Assembly (NCBI GenBank): GCA_003427395.1
Contig: BFEA01000150.1
Coordinates: 254,597 to 288,014, forward strand
Length of the DNA: 33,418 bases
Reading direction: 5' to 3'
DNA from: Chara braunii
Lineage: Eukaryota > Streptophyta > Charophyceae > Charales > Characeae
The notes beneath the pieces were generated by a model. It was not told the origin of the DNA. It did no database searches and was given only the letters and a program-made list of their open reading frames with translations. The position numbers were made by a program, and so were the translations under genes. Below, piece after piece: positions 22,401-31,884 of this stretch (position 1 is its first letter; each line of letters starts with the position of its first letter).

Positions 22401-25400
22401 AGAGGTTGCAAAGGGAAAAAAAAGAGACATCTGAAACTCACCTTCAGAATGAGACGTGTGACATCATCCACGCAACTGACAGGCTCTTCGGAGAGATTCT
22501 CCACATAAACACCCGTCCGAATATCTTCACGGATCTGGAAAGACGCAAGGAAAACCGATAAACACAAGCCAACCGACGAAAGTCGACCAACAAGCTTAAG
22601 AAGAAGATGAAGAAGAAGATGGCAAGGCTGTCAATACCTGTGGCGATTGAAGTCATGTGATTCCATTGGATCAATAATGAGTTTATCGTTTGAGACGATG
22701 GTTGCAGCTGGACCTGGTTCTCGCGTTCACTACCGCTCAACATACAATTGGTGACAGACAAGATAAGCTGAAGCGGAATAGGTTCTAGGTTAGAAAGAAT
22801 CAAACTTCAGCTTGGGACACTTGGATTTTCGGAACGAAGGTTAAAAAGAGCACACCGCAGAAATATGCCGTCGAAGAGCAGAAATGATCATGAAGGGGGA
22901 GAGCGAGAGCAAGGGGAAGAGTGAGGAGAGGCGGGAGAGCAGAAGTCGTTATCATGTTATGAAAGAAAGGTGAAGAGAGAGAGAGAGGAGNNNNNNNNNN
23001 NNNNNNNNNNNNNNNNNNNNNNNNNNNNNNNNNNNNNNNNNNNNNNNNNNNNNNNNNNNNNNNNNNNNNNNNNNNNNNNNNNNNNNNNNNNNNNNNNNNN
23101 NNNNNNNNNNNNNNNNNNNNNNNNNNNNNNNNNNNNNNNNNAATGAGAAGAGATCAAGTTCATTTTGCCCGTATCTCAGAGAACCTCGCGTACCTGCAAA
23201 TTCCGCATTGATGGCTCCAGCAGATCCGTGATTTGCTCGTTATAAATCTGTATGCAAGCAGCAGCAATGACTTGACAGCATTAGAAAGAATTTCGCGACG
23301 TGGTAAAATGGACCGGAAAGACTCTTTAACAACCTTCAAAGGGGTAAACAAGCATACTCACTCAGGAAAGGGGGTGAAATGAAGAGTAAGAAGGAGAGAA
23401 AGCGGAGCAAACGACTGTACACGTCACCCACCTCAAGAAACGAGCATTTGCAAGTGTACTTGAGTTGTTTGTCACTATTTCGGACCTCTTCCTGCACGCG
23501 ATCACGTCAACAACAAAAGAACAATTCATAACATAAGGCCAAACTGAGAGTGTGTGGCACGCTTTGAAGTCACAAAAAAGGACATTAGACATGTTAAGGG
23601 AAAAGGACCAATCCTGCGAATACCTTTTATATTACGAACGCACAAAACACCGTTCATCGCCCTCCATTCCCCATAGGATTTTTATTTGAGGGCAAAATGC
23701 GCTCTTCCCATCCAGGGAACCAATCGCCCTCCATTCCCCGTAGGATTTTTATTTGAGGGCAAAATGCGCTCTGCCCATCCAGGGAACCAATCAACAGCGG
23801 TGAATGTGGTCAATAAATTACGTAGCTGAAGATGAAGTAATTGAAATCAAAGAGAAAGAGGCCCTTGAAACTCACGGATGCGATAGTTCTCTACACGATG
23901 GTTCTCTTTTTCTAACGCTCGGGTGTATACAACGATGACGTCGAGGCAGCCTCCTCTCCTCACCATGGTTCTACTTTACTAACACCCATGGGTGGGCTTT
24001 TTTTTTCCCCCCATGGTCCCGCTTATTTACGCGAATTGCGAGTCTTCCCTTCCGCCTAGCCACACCCTCGCTTTGTTTATAATTGCCGTCAAGACATCCT
24101 CCTCGTCTCCTTACCATCGTTCCGCTTTTCGAGCTTTTATATACCCATCGTTCCGTTTTTGGAGCTTTTTTACCCATTTGCCCCATTTCTGATAGTCTTC
24201 GTTCCCGCCTAAGCACTCTCCATACCATGGCTCCGCCTTCTTAACCATTATTCCGCTTTTTAACCCATGGCCCCGCTGATTTGCCCCCAATTTTCTCAAC
24301 CATGCTAGGCGTAATAGTCGTGCCTTTCCGCGCGTTGCCAAGTTGTTGGTCAATTTTGTAGTCCGAACAATAATCCGATCCGACTTCCGTTCGTACGACC
24401 TTAATCCATGGACCATGGTTAGGATCACAGCCTCGATCATACCAGATCGACTACCGCGCAAATTACGCACTTAGTTTGCGGGTTGATGACACCGAAGAGA
24501 TAACAGACCGTACCGACTCGATTAACACGCAAACTACACACGTAATTTGTGGGCCGATAACATCGAAGAGATCACAGAAGCTTCATTGACAGGAAAGAGA
24601 TAACAGACCATACCGACTCGATTAACACGCAAACTACACACGTAATTTGTGGGTCGATAACAACGAAGAGATCACAGAAACTTCATTGACAGGAGGAGGA
24701 TTCAGAGACACAAGTGTGAGAGCGAAGTTCGAGAGGAAAGACGGAGAGAATTTCTCATTTCAACAATTCAGAGTTCATCAACGTAAAAGGACTTTCTTTC
24801 CTGGTGTGAAAAGCAAGGTCAGAGTTGCCGAGTGCAAGGCCCGAGTTGCTCTAACAACTCGAAAGCGGATAAGCAAACGATCTAACAGAAAAAGGATCCG
24901 CTCTTCCAGCTGTCGCAGCTCGACCTCAGCTCAGCATTTCTTCAAGATTTCCTTATTCCATCCAGGTATTTCAAATTCGAAGGCAGGCTCTGATGTTACA
25001 GGAGCGCACAAGGATGCATGGAATCGTTACCCCACAGAAAAGAAAAGAAGCTTCCAGCAAACAAAACAACAAAAGAGAGAACAAACAGAACTTCCTGGAA
25101 CATCACGAGCAGATGACAGCATGACGACACGTTAGGGTACTGTACGTACTTCTCGAATTCGTGAGAACATGTGCTCGAAGACTCTTGGAGTCAGCCCGCG
25201 ATGCTCGCTGGGCAATCCCGTGTCTGCATCAGGCGTTGTCTTCCCCATCATTGTGTACGTCTTCCCACTACCAGTCTGTTTGGGAGAACAAGAAAAAAAA
25301 CAGTGTTTTACAATGGATAAGTAAAACATTTTCGTTTCTGGTTTTAGCAAAATCTGTTCATTTTTTGCTTCAGCAAAAAGCTAAGGGTACGATAACCTGA

Positions 25401-26763
25401 GCACATACCCGTAAAAGGTCGACGTAGTATACACCTTCGGGAAAAAAATAAACCTTCGGAAAAAGAAAAGAAAAAAACACGATGGTGCACACGAACAGAG
25501 ACGATTGAAAATGAATCGAGTAACATTCCAAACGGAAGCGAAGCGCACCAATCAACAAACTGGTCCCATGAATGAGGTGAAAGGCAGGTCCGTGACAGGA
25601 GATACACATGCGCGTACGCACATACTTCTTCGACATAAACATAAAAATACGGTCAACCTGTTCTTTCGATTAATCACCCGAGAGTGGGGGCCACGAGGTC
25701 AGACGCCTCTGTCCGTGACCGGAGGAGATACATACATACGTATTTGTGTACATGCTTCGGCTTACAGATAAATACGTTTGCTGAGACCCATACATTAATC
25801 GGCACATTTGTTTAGGTACATACACGTATTCTTCAGATGCTGTGTGTGCTTCTAAACGTATCAGCGCAGATAAGAAGCACACGTGTTAGATCGAACGTTA
25901 CCTGTCCATAGGCGAAGATGCTGCTGTTGAGCCCCGTCAAGCAAGTGTTCACAATCGCCTTTCCGACTCCTTGGAAAACCTGCGTCTGCAATCAGGCAAC
26001 CAAAGCACAAAGACGCCCATCAATGAAGGCAAATCGACTACTTTGAAAAGAAATCACTGGGGAAAAAAAAATCACTGATCCACGAATAAGCGCGCTCCAG
26101 AAGAGAACAAAATTGGCGAAGGAGAAAATTGACGGCAGGCGGAAAGCGACGGAAGACGCAACCGGAGATCTGACGTCAGTTGCGGGCTGTGGAGTATGCT
26201 TGCTTACCTGAGTGGAGTCTTCACCAAGGATGTAATCGAAAGTGTACAGTTGCTCATTATTAACTGATAAGGAGCACTTGCTTTCCTGAAGAACAACCCG
26301 TTCAGCCCCGCCTAGAAGCTCCCGCTTGTTCATCGGCCTCACTCGCAAAATTACCTGCTTGCACGACAACCAAGTAAACATAACAATATGACACGGCCTT
26401 AATGCAATCTCATGACAAGTACGGCCATCGGAACCAATCCACAAATTAGAGCTATGCCAAATGCACCAGCCTCCAGCGCATCCCTCAAATTGCCGATCAG
26501 CAATCGATGTTCGCGCGCATTCATAACAGGGGCCTCCACATTCGCCTTTCTATCTTTGTTTGCAAACTTCGCTTTCGACCTTCGTTTCCATTCTCTTTGC
26601 CGCTTCTAATTTTCATTTCCAATCTACGTTCCCAATCCACTTTTCCAATCTTCGTTTCTAATCTTCATTTTTAATAACCTTGTTCTCAATCACCCTGTTT
26701 TCCAATCTCTTTGTTTTGAATATCTGTTTCCATACGCTTCGCCGACGTGCACTCGTATTGGGA

Positions 26764-26820
<57 letters not shown>

Positions 26821-26821
26821 N

Positions 26822-26895
<74 letters not shown>

Positions 26896-27698
26896 TGTGC
26901 CTGTGGCGGCTGCCTGACGCGCCGATGCCCACGCAGGCACAAGCAAAAGTCTTCGCAGTTATTGCCTCGAGTGCTGAGGCTAGGCAATCACCTTTGCAAG
27001 CATGGAAGCAGGGAAACTGGAGGAGGCCAACTTCTCCCTAGAGCGACAGTGTTGACGATACTCCACTCGTGCACAGAAGTGGGGAGGATGGGGATGCGGG
27101 AATGAGGGTCAAGGAAATCCCGTACCTTGACTCCAGAATCTTCAGCCGCGAGTCCAGAGCTTGTATCATCCTCCATCGCCAGTGTGTCACAACTACCTTT
27201 TGCGGGAGTTCCCTCTCCCCACTCTAGCTTTCTCCTCACGTGCTCCGACGGCGCACTAGACGGCACCGCAGTGCTCGCCGTTCCCCGGCAATGCGCCGGA
27301 GGCGCGCTGTAAGGCACCTTATGCGTCACGTGCTCCGAAGAATTGAAGGCACTCGTGTGGTGGTGATAAGCCGAATTCTGATGATTATTGTTTAGCTGGA
27401 CAGGCGGGCCATTCGCTCCACGTGCCGACACGGAGTGCGACTTGCATGGGGCGGAGTTGGGCGCATCATGGATCTGTGTGTTCACCATGTTCGCCCGCAC
27501 GTTGGGGGGGGTCTCCGGTGGAGCATTCTCTGCGCTATGCTTGTGCCGCGCACGCCCAGCCATGTGCGACGACGAACGGGTCGCCGAGTTCGGCGGAAGC
27601 GTGAGCGACCGATCCATCCGCTGTCTCTCAGACAGCGCCTCCGTCAGCGAGAATGCCCGCAGCGACCGCGATCGCTGCAGAGGACGACCGCCAACCAT
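15245..27698 (-). CDS. Kinesin-12 family motor protein, 16 exons, 3' end not found
   Basis: Joining 16 exons gives an open frame of 3384 nt, 1128 residues. Kinesins hydrolyse ATP to walk on microtubules. Kinesin-12 members (plant PAKRP/POK, animal KIF15) act on spindle or division-site microtubules. Visible motifs: motor start VKVILRVRP (about 189), P-loop GQTGSGKT (267-274), switch I NSESSRSH (392-399), switch II DLAGSER (429-435), [10 protein letters not shown] in exon 11, and neck [18 protein letters not shown] in exon 14. Kinesin-12 membership rests on [13 protein letters not shown] and on the exon 16 block [10 protein letters not shown]...EIEQLNRL. The N-terminal extension is about 190 residues. 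ATG 27698 is the first in frame; an in-frame TGA lies at 27719-27717. All introns are GT-AG. Phases are 0 except introns 9, 10 and 12 (phase 2). The protein is likely longer, since no stop was found after exon 16. Confidence 0.93.
15667..17301 (-). CDS. Kinesin exon 15, large tail exon (residues 554-1098)
   Basis: A single 1635-bp exon, exactly 545 codons, GC-rich. It starts [14 protein letters not shown], which continues the neck coil, then becomes acidic and Ser/Gly/Arg-rich with no recognisable fold. Five RRxS motifs lie at Ser683, Ser853, Ser918, Ser1032 and Ser1043, consistent with basophilic (PKA/AGC-type) kinase sites; phosphorylation is inference. The frame stays open past the donor gtgcgt, but reading on loses the coiled-coil match given by exon 16. 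Plus-strand open frames of 212 and 261 codons here are shadows. Confidence 0.9.
18291..18356 (-). CDS. Kinesin exon 14 (residues 532-553)
   Basis: Encodes [20 protein letters not shown] then LK, the neck and the start of a coiled coil as in kinesin-12 (LREEIRRLKEEL). Acceptor gacag, donor gtacgt. Confidence 0.93.
18844..18907 (-). CDS. Kinesin exon 13 (residues 510-531)
   Basis: Encodes [20 protein letters not shown] then K, the last helix of the motor (ETLSTLRFAxRAK in the consensus). Acceptor tgcag, donor gtttgt. Confidence 0.94.
19260..19318 (-). CDS. Kinesin exon 12 (residues 491-510, split codon)
   Basis: Encodes [19 protein letters not shown] plus CA of Gln510, the conserved (D/E)SLGGN strand. 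Acceptor gtgcag, donor gtaagt, phase 2 exit. Confidence 0.95.
19372..19473. repeat. Compound microsatellite (CT)n-(AC)n-(GC)n in intron 11
   Basis: A CT run at 19372-19424, then AC to about 19464 with one GC interruption, then GCGCGC. On the transcript this reads (GU)n(GA)n about 50 nt before the exon 12 acceptor. Confidence 0.97.
19651..19741 (-). CDS. Kinesin exon 11 (residues 460-490)
   Basis: Encodes [20 protein letters not shown] and [10 protein letters not shown], the conserved (V/I)PYRDS(K/R)LT microtubule-contact segment. Acceptor gcgcag, donor gtgcgt. Confidence 0.95.
19950..20690. repeat. Long purine-rich tract in intron 10
   Basis: Over about 740 bp the plus strand is dominated by G and A (GAGAGG, GGGAAG and AAAGAG words in irregular order), so the kinesin pre-mRNA is pyrimidine-rich throughout. 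It is not a simple tandem repeat. The long open frames here in all phases reflect the scarcity of T on this strand and are not genes. Confidence 0.85.
20731..20805 (-). CDS. Kinesin exon 10 (residues 435-460)
   Basis: Completes Arg435 and encodes [20 protein letters not shown] then LTQLG, the relay helix after switch II. The usual INKSL is INRSL here, a conservative change. Acceptor ggcag, donor gtaaat, phase 2 exit. Confidence 0.95.
21311..21381 (-). CDS. Kinesin exon 9 (residues 412-435, split codon)
   Basis: Encodes [20 protein letters not shown] and GSE, plus two bases of the Arg codon of switch II (DLAGSER). Acceptor tccag, donor gtcagc, phase 2 exit. Confidence 0.95.
22118..22213 (-). 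CDS. Kinesin exon 8 (residues 380-411)
   Basis: Encodes [13 protein letters not shown] followed by the switch I motif [11 protein letters not shown] and VIQSQSK. The [13 protein letters not shown] form is typical of kinesin-12. Acceptor ttcag, donor gtgcgt. Confidence 0.95.
22442..22534 (-). CDS. Kinesin exon 7 (residues 349-379)
   Basis: Encodes [20 protein letters not shown] and [11 protein letters not shown], the loop and helix before switch I. Acceptor tccag, donor gtgagt. Confidence 0.95.
22991..23141. other. Assembly gap (151 N) in intron 6
   Basis: An N run between GA-rich sequence on the left and exon 6 on the right. The flanking exons 6 and 7 join in frame (NLQ/IRED) at conserved motor positions, so no coding sequence is missing. 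Confidence 0.98.
23194..23247 (-). CDS. Kinesin exon 6 (residues 331-348)
   Basis: A 54-bp exon encoding [18 protein letters not shown], the highly conserved kinesin helix. Acceptor acag, donor gtacgc. The assembly gap lies in the following intron. Confidence 0.95.
23432..23491 (-). CDS. Kinesin exon 5 (residues 311-330)
   Basis: A 60-bp exon encoding [20 protein letters not shown], the strand that precedes IYNEQ in all kinesins. Acceptor tgcag, donor gtgggt. Confidence 0.94.
23656..23790. repeat. Tandem duplication, period 67 bp, in intron 4
   Basis: ATCGCCCTCCATTCCCC begins at 23656 and at 23723. Both units contain TAGGATTTTTATTTGAGGGC and CCATCCAGGGAACCAATC. Confidence 0.95.
23960..24290. 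repeat. Degenerate short repeats, CCATsGTTCCGCTTTT type
   Basis: ACCATGGTTCTACTTT, CCATGGTCCCGCTTAT, ACCATCGTTCCGCTTTT, CCCATCGTTCCGTTTTT, ACCATGGCTCCGCCTT, ACCATTATTCCGCTTTT and CCCATGGCCCCGCTGA recur at irregular spacing. Probably a decayed tandem array. Confidence 0.6.
24430..24694. repeat. Tandem array, period about 100 bp, about 2.7 units, in intron 4
   Basis: AGAGATAACAGACC...CCGACTCGATTAACACGC, ACACACGTAATTTGTGGG and GAAGAGATCACAGAA recur with an exact 100-bp step (24496 and 24596). A diverged partial unit precedes them (24430-24490). Confidence 0.92.
25150..25275 (-). CDS. Kinesin exon 4 (residues 269-310)
   Basis: Completes the Walker A motif ([11 protein letters not shown]) and continues through [18 protein letters not shown]. 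The segment between ([13 protein letters not shown]) is the usual variable loop. Acceptor acag, donor gtacgt. The next intron is the longest in the gene (1658 bp) and holds tandem repeats at 23656-23790 and 24430-24694. Confidence 0.95.
25902..25985 (-). CDS. Kinesin exon 3 (residues 241-268)
   Basis: Encodes [20 protein letters not shown] then SSIFAYGQ and stops just before the P-loop TGSGKT. Acceptor ttgcag, donor gtaacg. A second possible acceptor six bases downstream would drop TQ. The longer form keeps the usual three-residue spacing between STQ and the V/F position. Confidence 0.93.
26208..26354 (-). CDS. Kinesin exon 2 (residues 192-240)
   Basis: Begins [13 protein letters not shown], the first beta strand of the motor, and ends [13 protein letters not shown]. 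Acceptor cag, donor gtaagc, phase 0 on both sides. Intron 1 upstream (771 bp) holds a (CT)n microsatellite. Confidence 0.95.
26768..26895. repeat. (CT)n microsatellite with short (GT)n, intron 1
   Basis: A CT run of about 118 bp with a single N at 26821, then GTGTGTGTGTG. The N and the length suggest an unresolved repeat length in the assembly. Confidence 0.97.
27126..27698 (-). CDS. Kinesin exon 1 (residues 1-191)
   Basis: Starts at ATG 27698 (context GAC-ATG-G) and ends AAG before donor gtacgg. It encodes a basic, Ser/Pro/His-rich N-terminal extension with no recognisable domain. The last residues, SGVK, lead into the first motor strand. The frame also opens with GTG at 27716, which I did not use because ATG 27698 is in frame and no canonical start lies before it. 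Confidence 0.85.
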
Positions 27699-27899
27699 GT
27701 CGGTTTTCCTGTCCACTCAATCTAATGAACAACCTCACTGACAGAAACCTGCTCCAACGTCGACGAACAACACCACTGCTCGCAGCAGAATGGAATGCTA
27801 CGTTGATCCTCGAGCTGGTTGCATACTAGTTTCCCGCACAAGAAATCGACACTCCACCTGCCAATCTATCCACACTGTCCATCCGTCTATATATACATG

Positions 27900-27937
<38 letters not shown>

Positions 27938-28400
27938 CACTGTCTATATATCTATCTTTTTTGGCATGAAGATAAGTATCCACTACCTACCACCAAGGTA
28001 GATATATATCTGCCTATCTACCAACCTATTTGCCTGTCTGGTTGTCTTCCTACAAATATGCTTATTGATCCAAACTATTTCTTCGTCGATCAACCAGTCG
28101 TAAGTTCAGTCAATGACGATAGATACAGGATACAGTCCACACCGACACTCCACTCCCGAAAGAAAAGAATGTATAATGGGCGAGGACGAAGGCAGACCAG
28201 CAACGAAAAAAGGCGCCGTTCAGCATCAAAGAGAAAGGAACAGCAAAGCTGAAATCTACAATTGACACGGATGGACACAACCGACCCCGGTCATGATACT
28301 CGTGCATTGCAAGCTTCCCGACCGATTGACGATGTCGCAACAACCCATGACAGCCGTAGAGCAAGCGTGTAAAACAGAATCAAGGAACCCGCGCCAGAAA
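27699..28400. promoter_or_regulatory. Upstream flank of the kinesin gene (promoter and 5' UTR expected)
   Basis: It lies immediately upstream of ATG 27698 on the gene strand. A (CTAT)n run occupies 27901-27937. I see no TATA box or initiator that I can defend, and no upstream exon. Assignment is by position only. Confidence 0.4.
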
Positions 28401-28401
28401 T

Positions 28402-28403
<2 letters not shown>

Positions 28404-28471
<68 letters not shown>
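28404..28471. repeat. (GA)n microsatellite
   Basis: An uninterrupted GA run of about 68 bp. It is followed by GATA repeats at about 28532-28553 and imperfect GA/CAGAGA repeats to about 28606. Confidence 0.97.
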
Positions 28472-28473
<2 letters not shown>

Positions 28474-28639
28474 GGGGGAGTGGGGGAGGGGGCGGCAGAG
28501 CGAGCGCGAGAACACAGAACGGTAGATTGCTTGATAGATAGATAGATAGATAGGTAGAGAGAGAGAGACACAGAGACAGAGAGACAGAGAGAGAGAGGGA
28601 GGGAGTGAGCATGAGGGTGTGAGAGATGGAAGCCGGCAA

Positions 28640-29324
28640 CGAAACGTATGGCTTATTTGTGTTTTGATGTCCGACGGAATATGCTCCCCCTCGCTTCGAC
28701 TTTCTGCGTTCTCTGCGGTAAGAGTTCAGCGCAGTTAAGATAATAAAATAAGAAAGAACCCTAATACGCTCTCTCTATCACACACATAATCTGCCCCAGG
28801 CCCTCTCTACTAATCCGGTCTCCGGCTGTCTGCCGTCTCCACAGTCCGCAGAGTTCACTGGTCTCCTCGGGTATGGCGTCAGAGTTTGTCCGTCTTCGAA
28901 ATGCCGAGAGATGATTGCCCGAGGGCGCCGGGAGCGTGCGAAGGACAAATTCACGCACAACGGATACCACGGCTTGGAACGGTGCACGCCAGGTTCCTTT
29001 TCTCAGATGAGGCGGAGCCCAATAGACACCGGCCAGGCGAGGCTAGGGACGGCTCCGCAGGGACCGGGCGGCGGAGAACCAAGGCCCGCCCAACGGTCGA
29101 GAACACAACGGCTAGTGGAGTCACTCCCGTGCCCACACTCGAATACGGTCATCCTGGATTAGCTACGCGACACAAATCCAGGTGACGACGCTTGTGGACC
29201 GATAAATGGAGTAAAATCTCTTCCTATCGCGGTCGCCCTCCCCAGAGCAAGGACCAGCTTCAGTTTTCTTCGTTCCGCAGGAAGGCCCAGGACAGCGGCC
29301 CACACCAAGTGGAATCGGGACCAG
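28640..29324. other. No recognisable gene
   Basis: A GC-richer stretch with overlapping frames of 83-99 codons on the plus strand (28886-29185) and 61-69 on the minus. None shows a domain or splice structure that I recognise. Confidence 0.4.
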
Positions 29325-29458
29325 CTACCCTCTACCCCCGTCCAGAAACTATACGAGTTCAAACCGATATCAGCTTACCCTACAGTGTTCTACCCTCTAC
29401 CCTCGCGTATAAACTATACGAGATCAAACCGAAATCAGCTTACCCTACAGTGCTCTAC
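29325..29458. repeat. Tandem duplication, period 65 bp
   Basis: CTATACGAG(T/A)TCAAACCGA is followed by ATCAGCTTACCCTACAGTG in both units (ACTATACGAG at 29348 and 29413). It abuts the left end of the element starting at 29463. Confidence 0.9.
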
Positions 29459-29462
29459 TCGC

Positions 29463-29773
29463 TTAAACCACCAGTACCTGGCCCAGCTATCGAGTCCGAG
29501 CCTCGGACTACCGGGCGCAGCCGTCCCGAACGTGCAAAGTACAGAGCGGAAAAAACGGGCAAAAAAAAAACAAAAAAAAAACAAAAAAAAACGAAGAAAT
29601 AAGAAAAAAGAATGGTTCATCTTCCCTCTATCGTTTCGAGAAACGAAACGGGAATGCATCTTCCCGCTTTCGCGGGAACATGCATTCTCGTTTCTTTTCT
29701 CGAAGAGAGAGAGAGAGAGAGGGGGGCGGCGAGTTCGCCGCGACCTTCCGTGAAGGTAGCGGCGAACTCGCCG

Positions 29774-29829
<56 letters not shown>

Positions 29830-29875
29830 CGAGAAACGAATCTTCCCACGAAAGCGGGAAGATTCACGTCGTTTC

Positions 29876-29927
<52 letters not shown>

Positions 29928-30035
29928 TTCGAGAAATTCATCTTTTCGCGAAAGCGGGAAGATACATTTCTCGAAAAAAAAGAGAATTTCATGAAGAGAG
30001 AGAGAGCAGTAGGGGGGAGAGAGAGAGAGAGAGTC

Positions 30036-30089
<54 letters not shown>

Positions 30090-30328
30090 CCCCCCCCCCT
30101 ACCGCGCGCCAGGAAGCAACGACGGTATCTTGTTTTATTTCGTTTTTTTACTTGTGTTTATAATTTTAATTTTTTTTCTTTGTGTGAGTAACAGTGTAAC
30201 ACCCCGTACTTGGCGGGCTCCGACCAAGAAGAAGCGATCGGGCCTTCCCTTGGCCGACCTCCCTAAGGCTTCGGCGTGTATACGGGAAGGCCCGCGACCG
30301 ATAGTTGAGCGAGGTACTGGTGGTTTAA
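29463..30328. mobile_element. 866-bp element with terminal inverted repeats and an array of hairpins
   Basis: The left end TTAAACCACCAGTACCT...CTATCG (from 29463) and the right end are inverted copies over about 30 bp with four mismatches. Between them lie, in order: a short hairpin (29493-29509), an A-rich tract, hairpin H1 (29635-29704), H2 (29692-29837, 21-bp perfect GC core plus GA/CT flanks), H3 (29838-29865), H4 (about 29926-29978) and H5 (30009-30102, GTAGGGGGGAGA... / ...TCTCCCCCCCTAC). A GGGCCTTCCC/GGGAAGGCCC hairpin lies at about 30238-30295. There is no transposase. No target duplication is clear (flanks CGC and CGT). Relatives of the terminus occur at 3208, 7537 and 8085. Confidence 0.65.
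29692..29837. repeat. Hairpin H2: GC-rich core with (GA)n/(CT)n arms
   Basis: GGGCGGCGAGTTCGCCGC and GCGGCGAACTCGCCGCCC pair perfectly. The loop itself is a hairpin (ACCTTC CGT GAAGGT). The stem extends outward through unequal GA (left, about 18 bp) and CT (right, about 45 bp) runs to TTCTCGAA/TTCGAGAA. Confidence 0.9.
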
Positions 30329-30348
30329 CGTATATATCTGTTCTATTT

Positions 30349-30351
<3 letters not shown>

Positions 30352-30430
<79 letters not shown>
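30352..30430. repeat. (CT)n microsatellite
   Basis: An uninterrupted CT run of about 79 bp, just outside the right end of the hairpin-array element. It is followed by GGCGCGCGTGTGCGCACGCG, itself partly palindromic. Confidence 0.97.
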
Positions 30431-30432
<2 letters not shown>

Positions 30433-30889
30433 CGCGCGTGTGCGCACGCGGGGCACGAGCTTGAGCACTATCATGTATGAGACACGCTTTTTTTTTTGCC
30501 ATTTGTTTTTCAGCCCACACAACCACAAAAAAAAGGTTGCCCGGAGAAGAGAGACTTTTTGGGTTTTTTATTTTATTTTTTTCATGGTTTTCAACATTAA
30601 CAAAAACACTCACTGCATTGTGACGAACAACCACTAACACATTGTTGCTCCTCACTCAAACAAGGTGAGTCGTCCGTCAAACCAACCGTTTTTCCCTCAC
30701 TTATATACAACATTCGTTCATGGTAAAAAAGGGTATTCAAAAATATAACGTTCATAAAAATATGATATCTTTTACTCTGTTAGAATCGTAACGAAACACA
30801 TGCATCTTATTTAAATGCTCAAAGTTTTTTTTTCTTTACAACAATTTTATTAACTGACGAAAAACAATTATCTGAGACCATTTGAATAA

Positions 30890-31440
30890 AACGCATATGC
30901 ATCATATTAGGAGAGGATGTGCATTTTTTGCTTTCCGAAAATCGAAACGGAACACATACATTTTATTTGAATACTCTTAAGATGGGGAGGGGGGGCGGGG
31001 GGCTCATAAAATTTTGACAAACTTACAAAATGTTGTGACTTATTTTTTTCTCACGACGTGATACGAACAACATGTCGAGAAGAATGTGTACTCATGCCGT
31101 TTGAATAAAATCAAAATATATATTTTATGAGGTTAGTGTCAAACTAATAGCATCACACGAATCCACTATTTTTTTATTGGTATCTTTGCAAACGAAAGTC
31201 GTGCATATTGCAAATTCAAAACAAATGCAAAATAGTAAAAATAAATAATAAAAAACGATTTTGAAATTTAGTCACCACTCACCTAAACCATCATGAATCC
31301 TATCCATACTAAGAATGATGGAAAAATTTTGAGAATCCAAAGGTCAAACAAGGATATTAAGTCTCCCACCAAAATGATCTTACTCACATATTAGACCAAA
31401 TGGTTTACAACTGCTAACAATACCGAGTCGAAACATTACT
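30890..31440. repeat. Diverged segmental duplication, unit 1
   Basis: Contains AGGATGTGCATTTTT then a GGAACACATACAT...ATTTGAATACTCTTAAGA segment. GAATAAAATCAAAATATATATTTTATGAGGTTA...ATCACACGAAT follows, then CTAAACCATCATGAATCC...GGTCAAACAAG. All have counterparts in the same order in unit 2. Confidence 0.6.
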
Positions 31441-31884
31441 ATATGACAAAATTATCATCGGAAGCAATTTTGTCGAAACTGTTATCAACGAGCATTCATA
31501 CTATTCATATCGATGGAATAGGAGAGCGAACGCAAAGCGTCGCCGAAGCCTGGAAGATTGCACACGTCGTCATGCATTACGCACACACACACACACATAT
31601 ACACTCTTCATAGGCATGCAGCCCAAACGAGGCGCCCAAAAAATCGTTAAATAAGTCTTTAAGGTCAACCATCGCCAGTGTCCCATCACCCTTCTGCTCG
31701 ACAGAATCATCGTCAATACCCGAGCTTCCAATCCTTACGTTGGCGCGTCTGGCAGTTCCCTACGCATTTCGACCGGCGCCAGATGCCGACATCATCAGGG
31801 GTAGGCGGCCCTCTTTATTCATATCATCTTAATGTTTATTTTTTTTTAATAATATTTTTTTAACTTGAAAAAAAAACTTATTAC

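Noticed and set aside
27699-27716. GTG start extending the kinesin by six codons
   Set aside because: ATG 27698 is in frame with a good context, and a stop codon lies directly upstream of the GTG.
28404-30430. Reading frames rich in Arg-Glu or Ser-Leu repeats
   Set aside because: These are translations of (GA)n and (CT)n microsatellites.
19372-30430. CRISPR-like regular repeats
   Set aside because: Repeats here are dinucleotide runs or two-copy tandem duplications without spacers of constant length, in a eukaryotic context.
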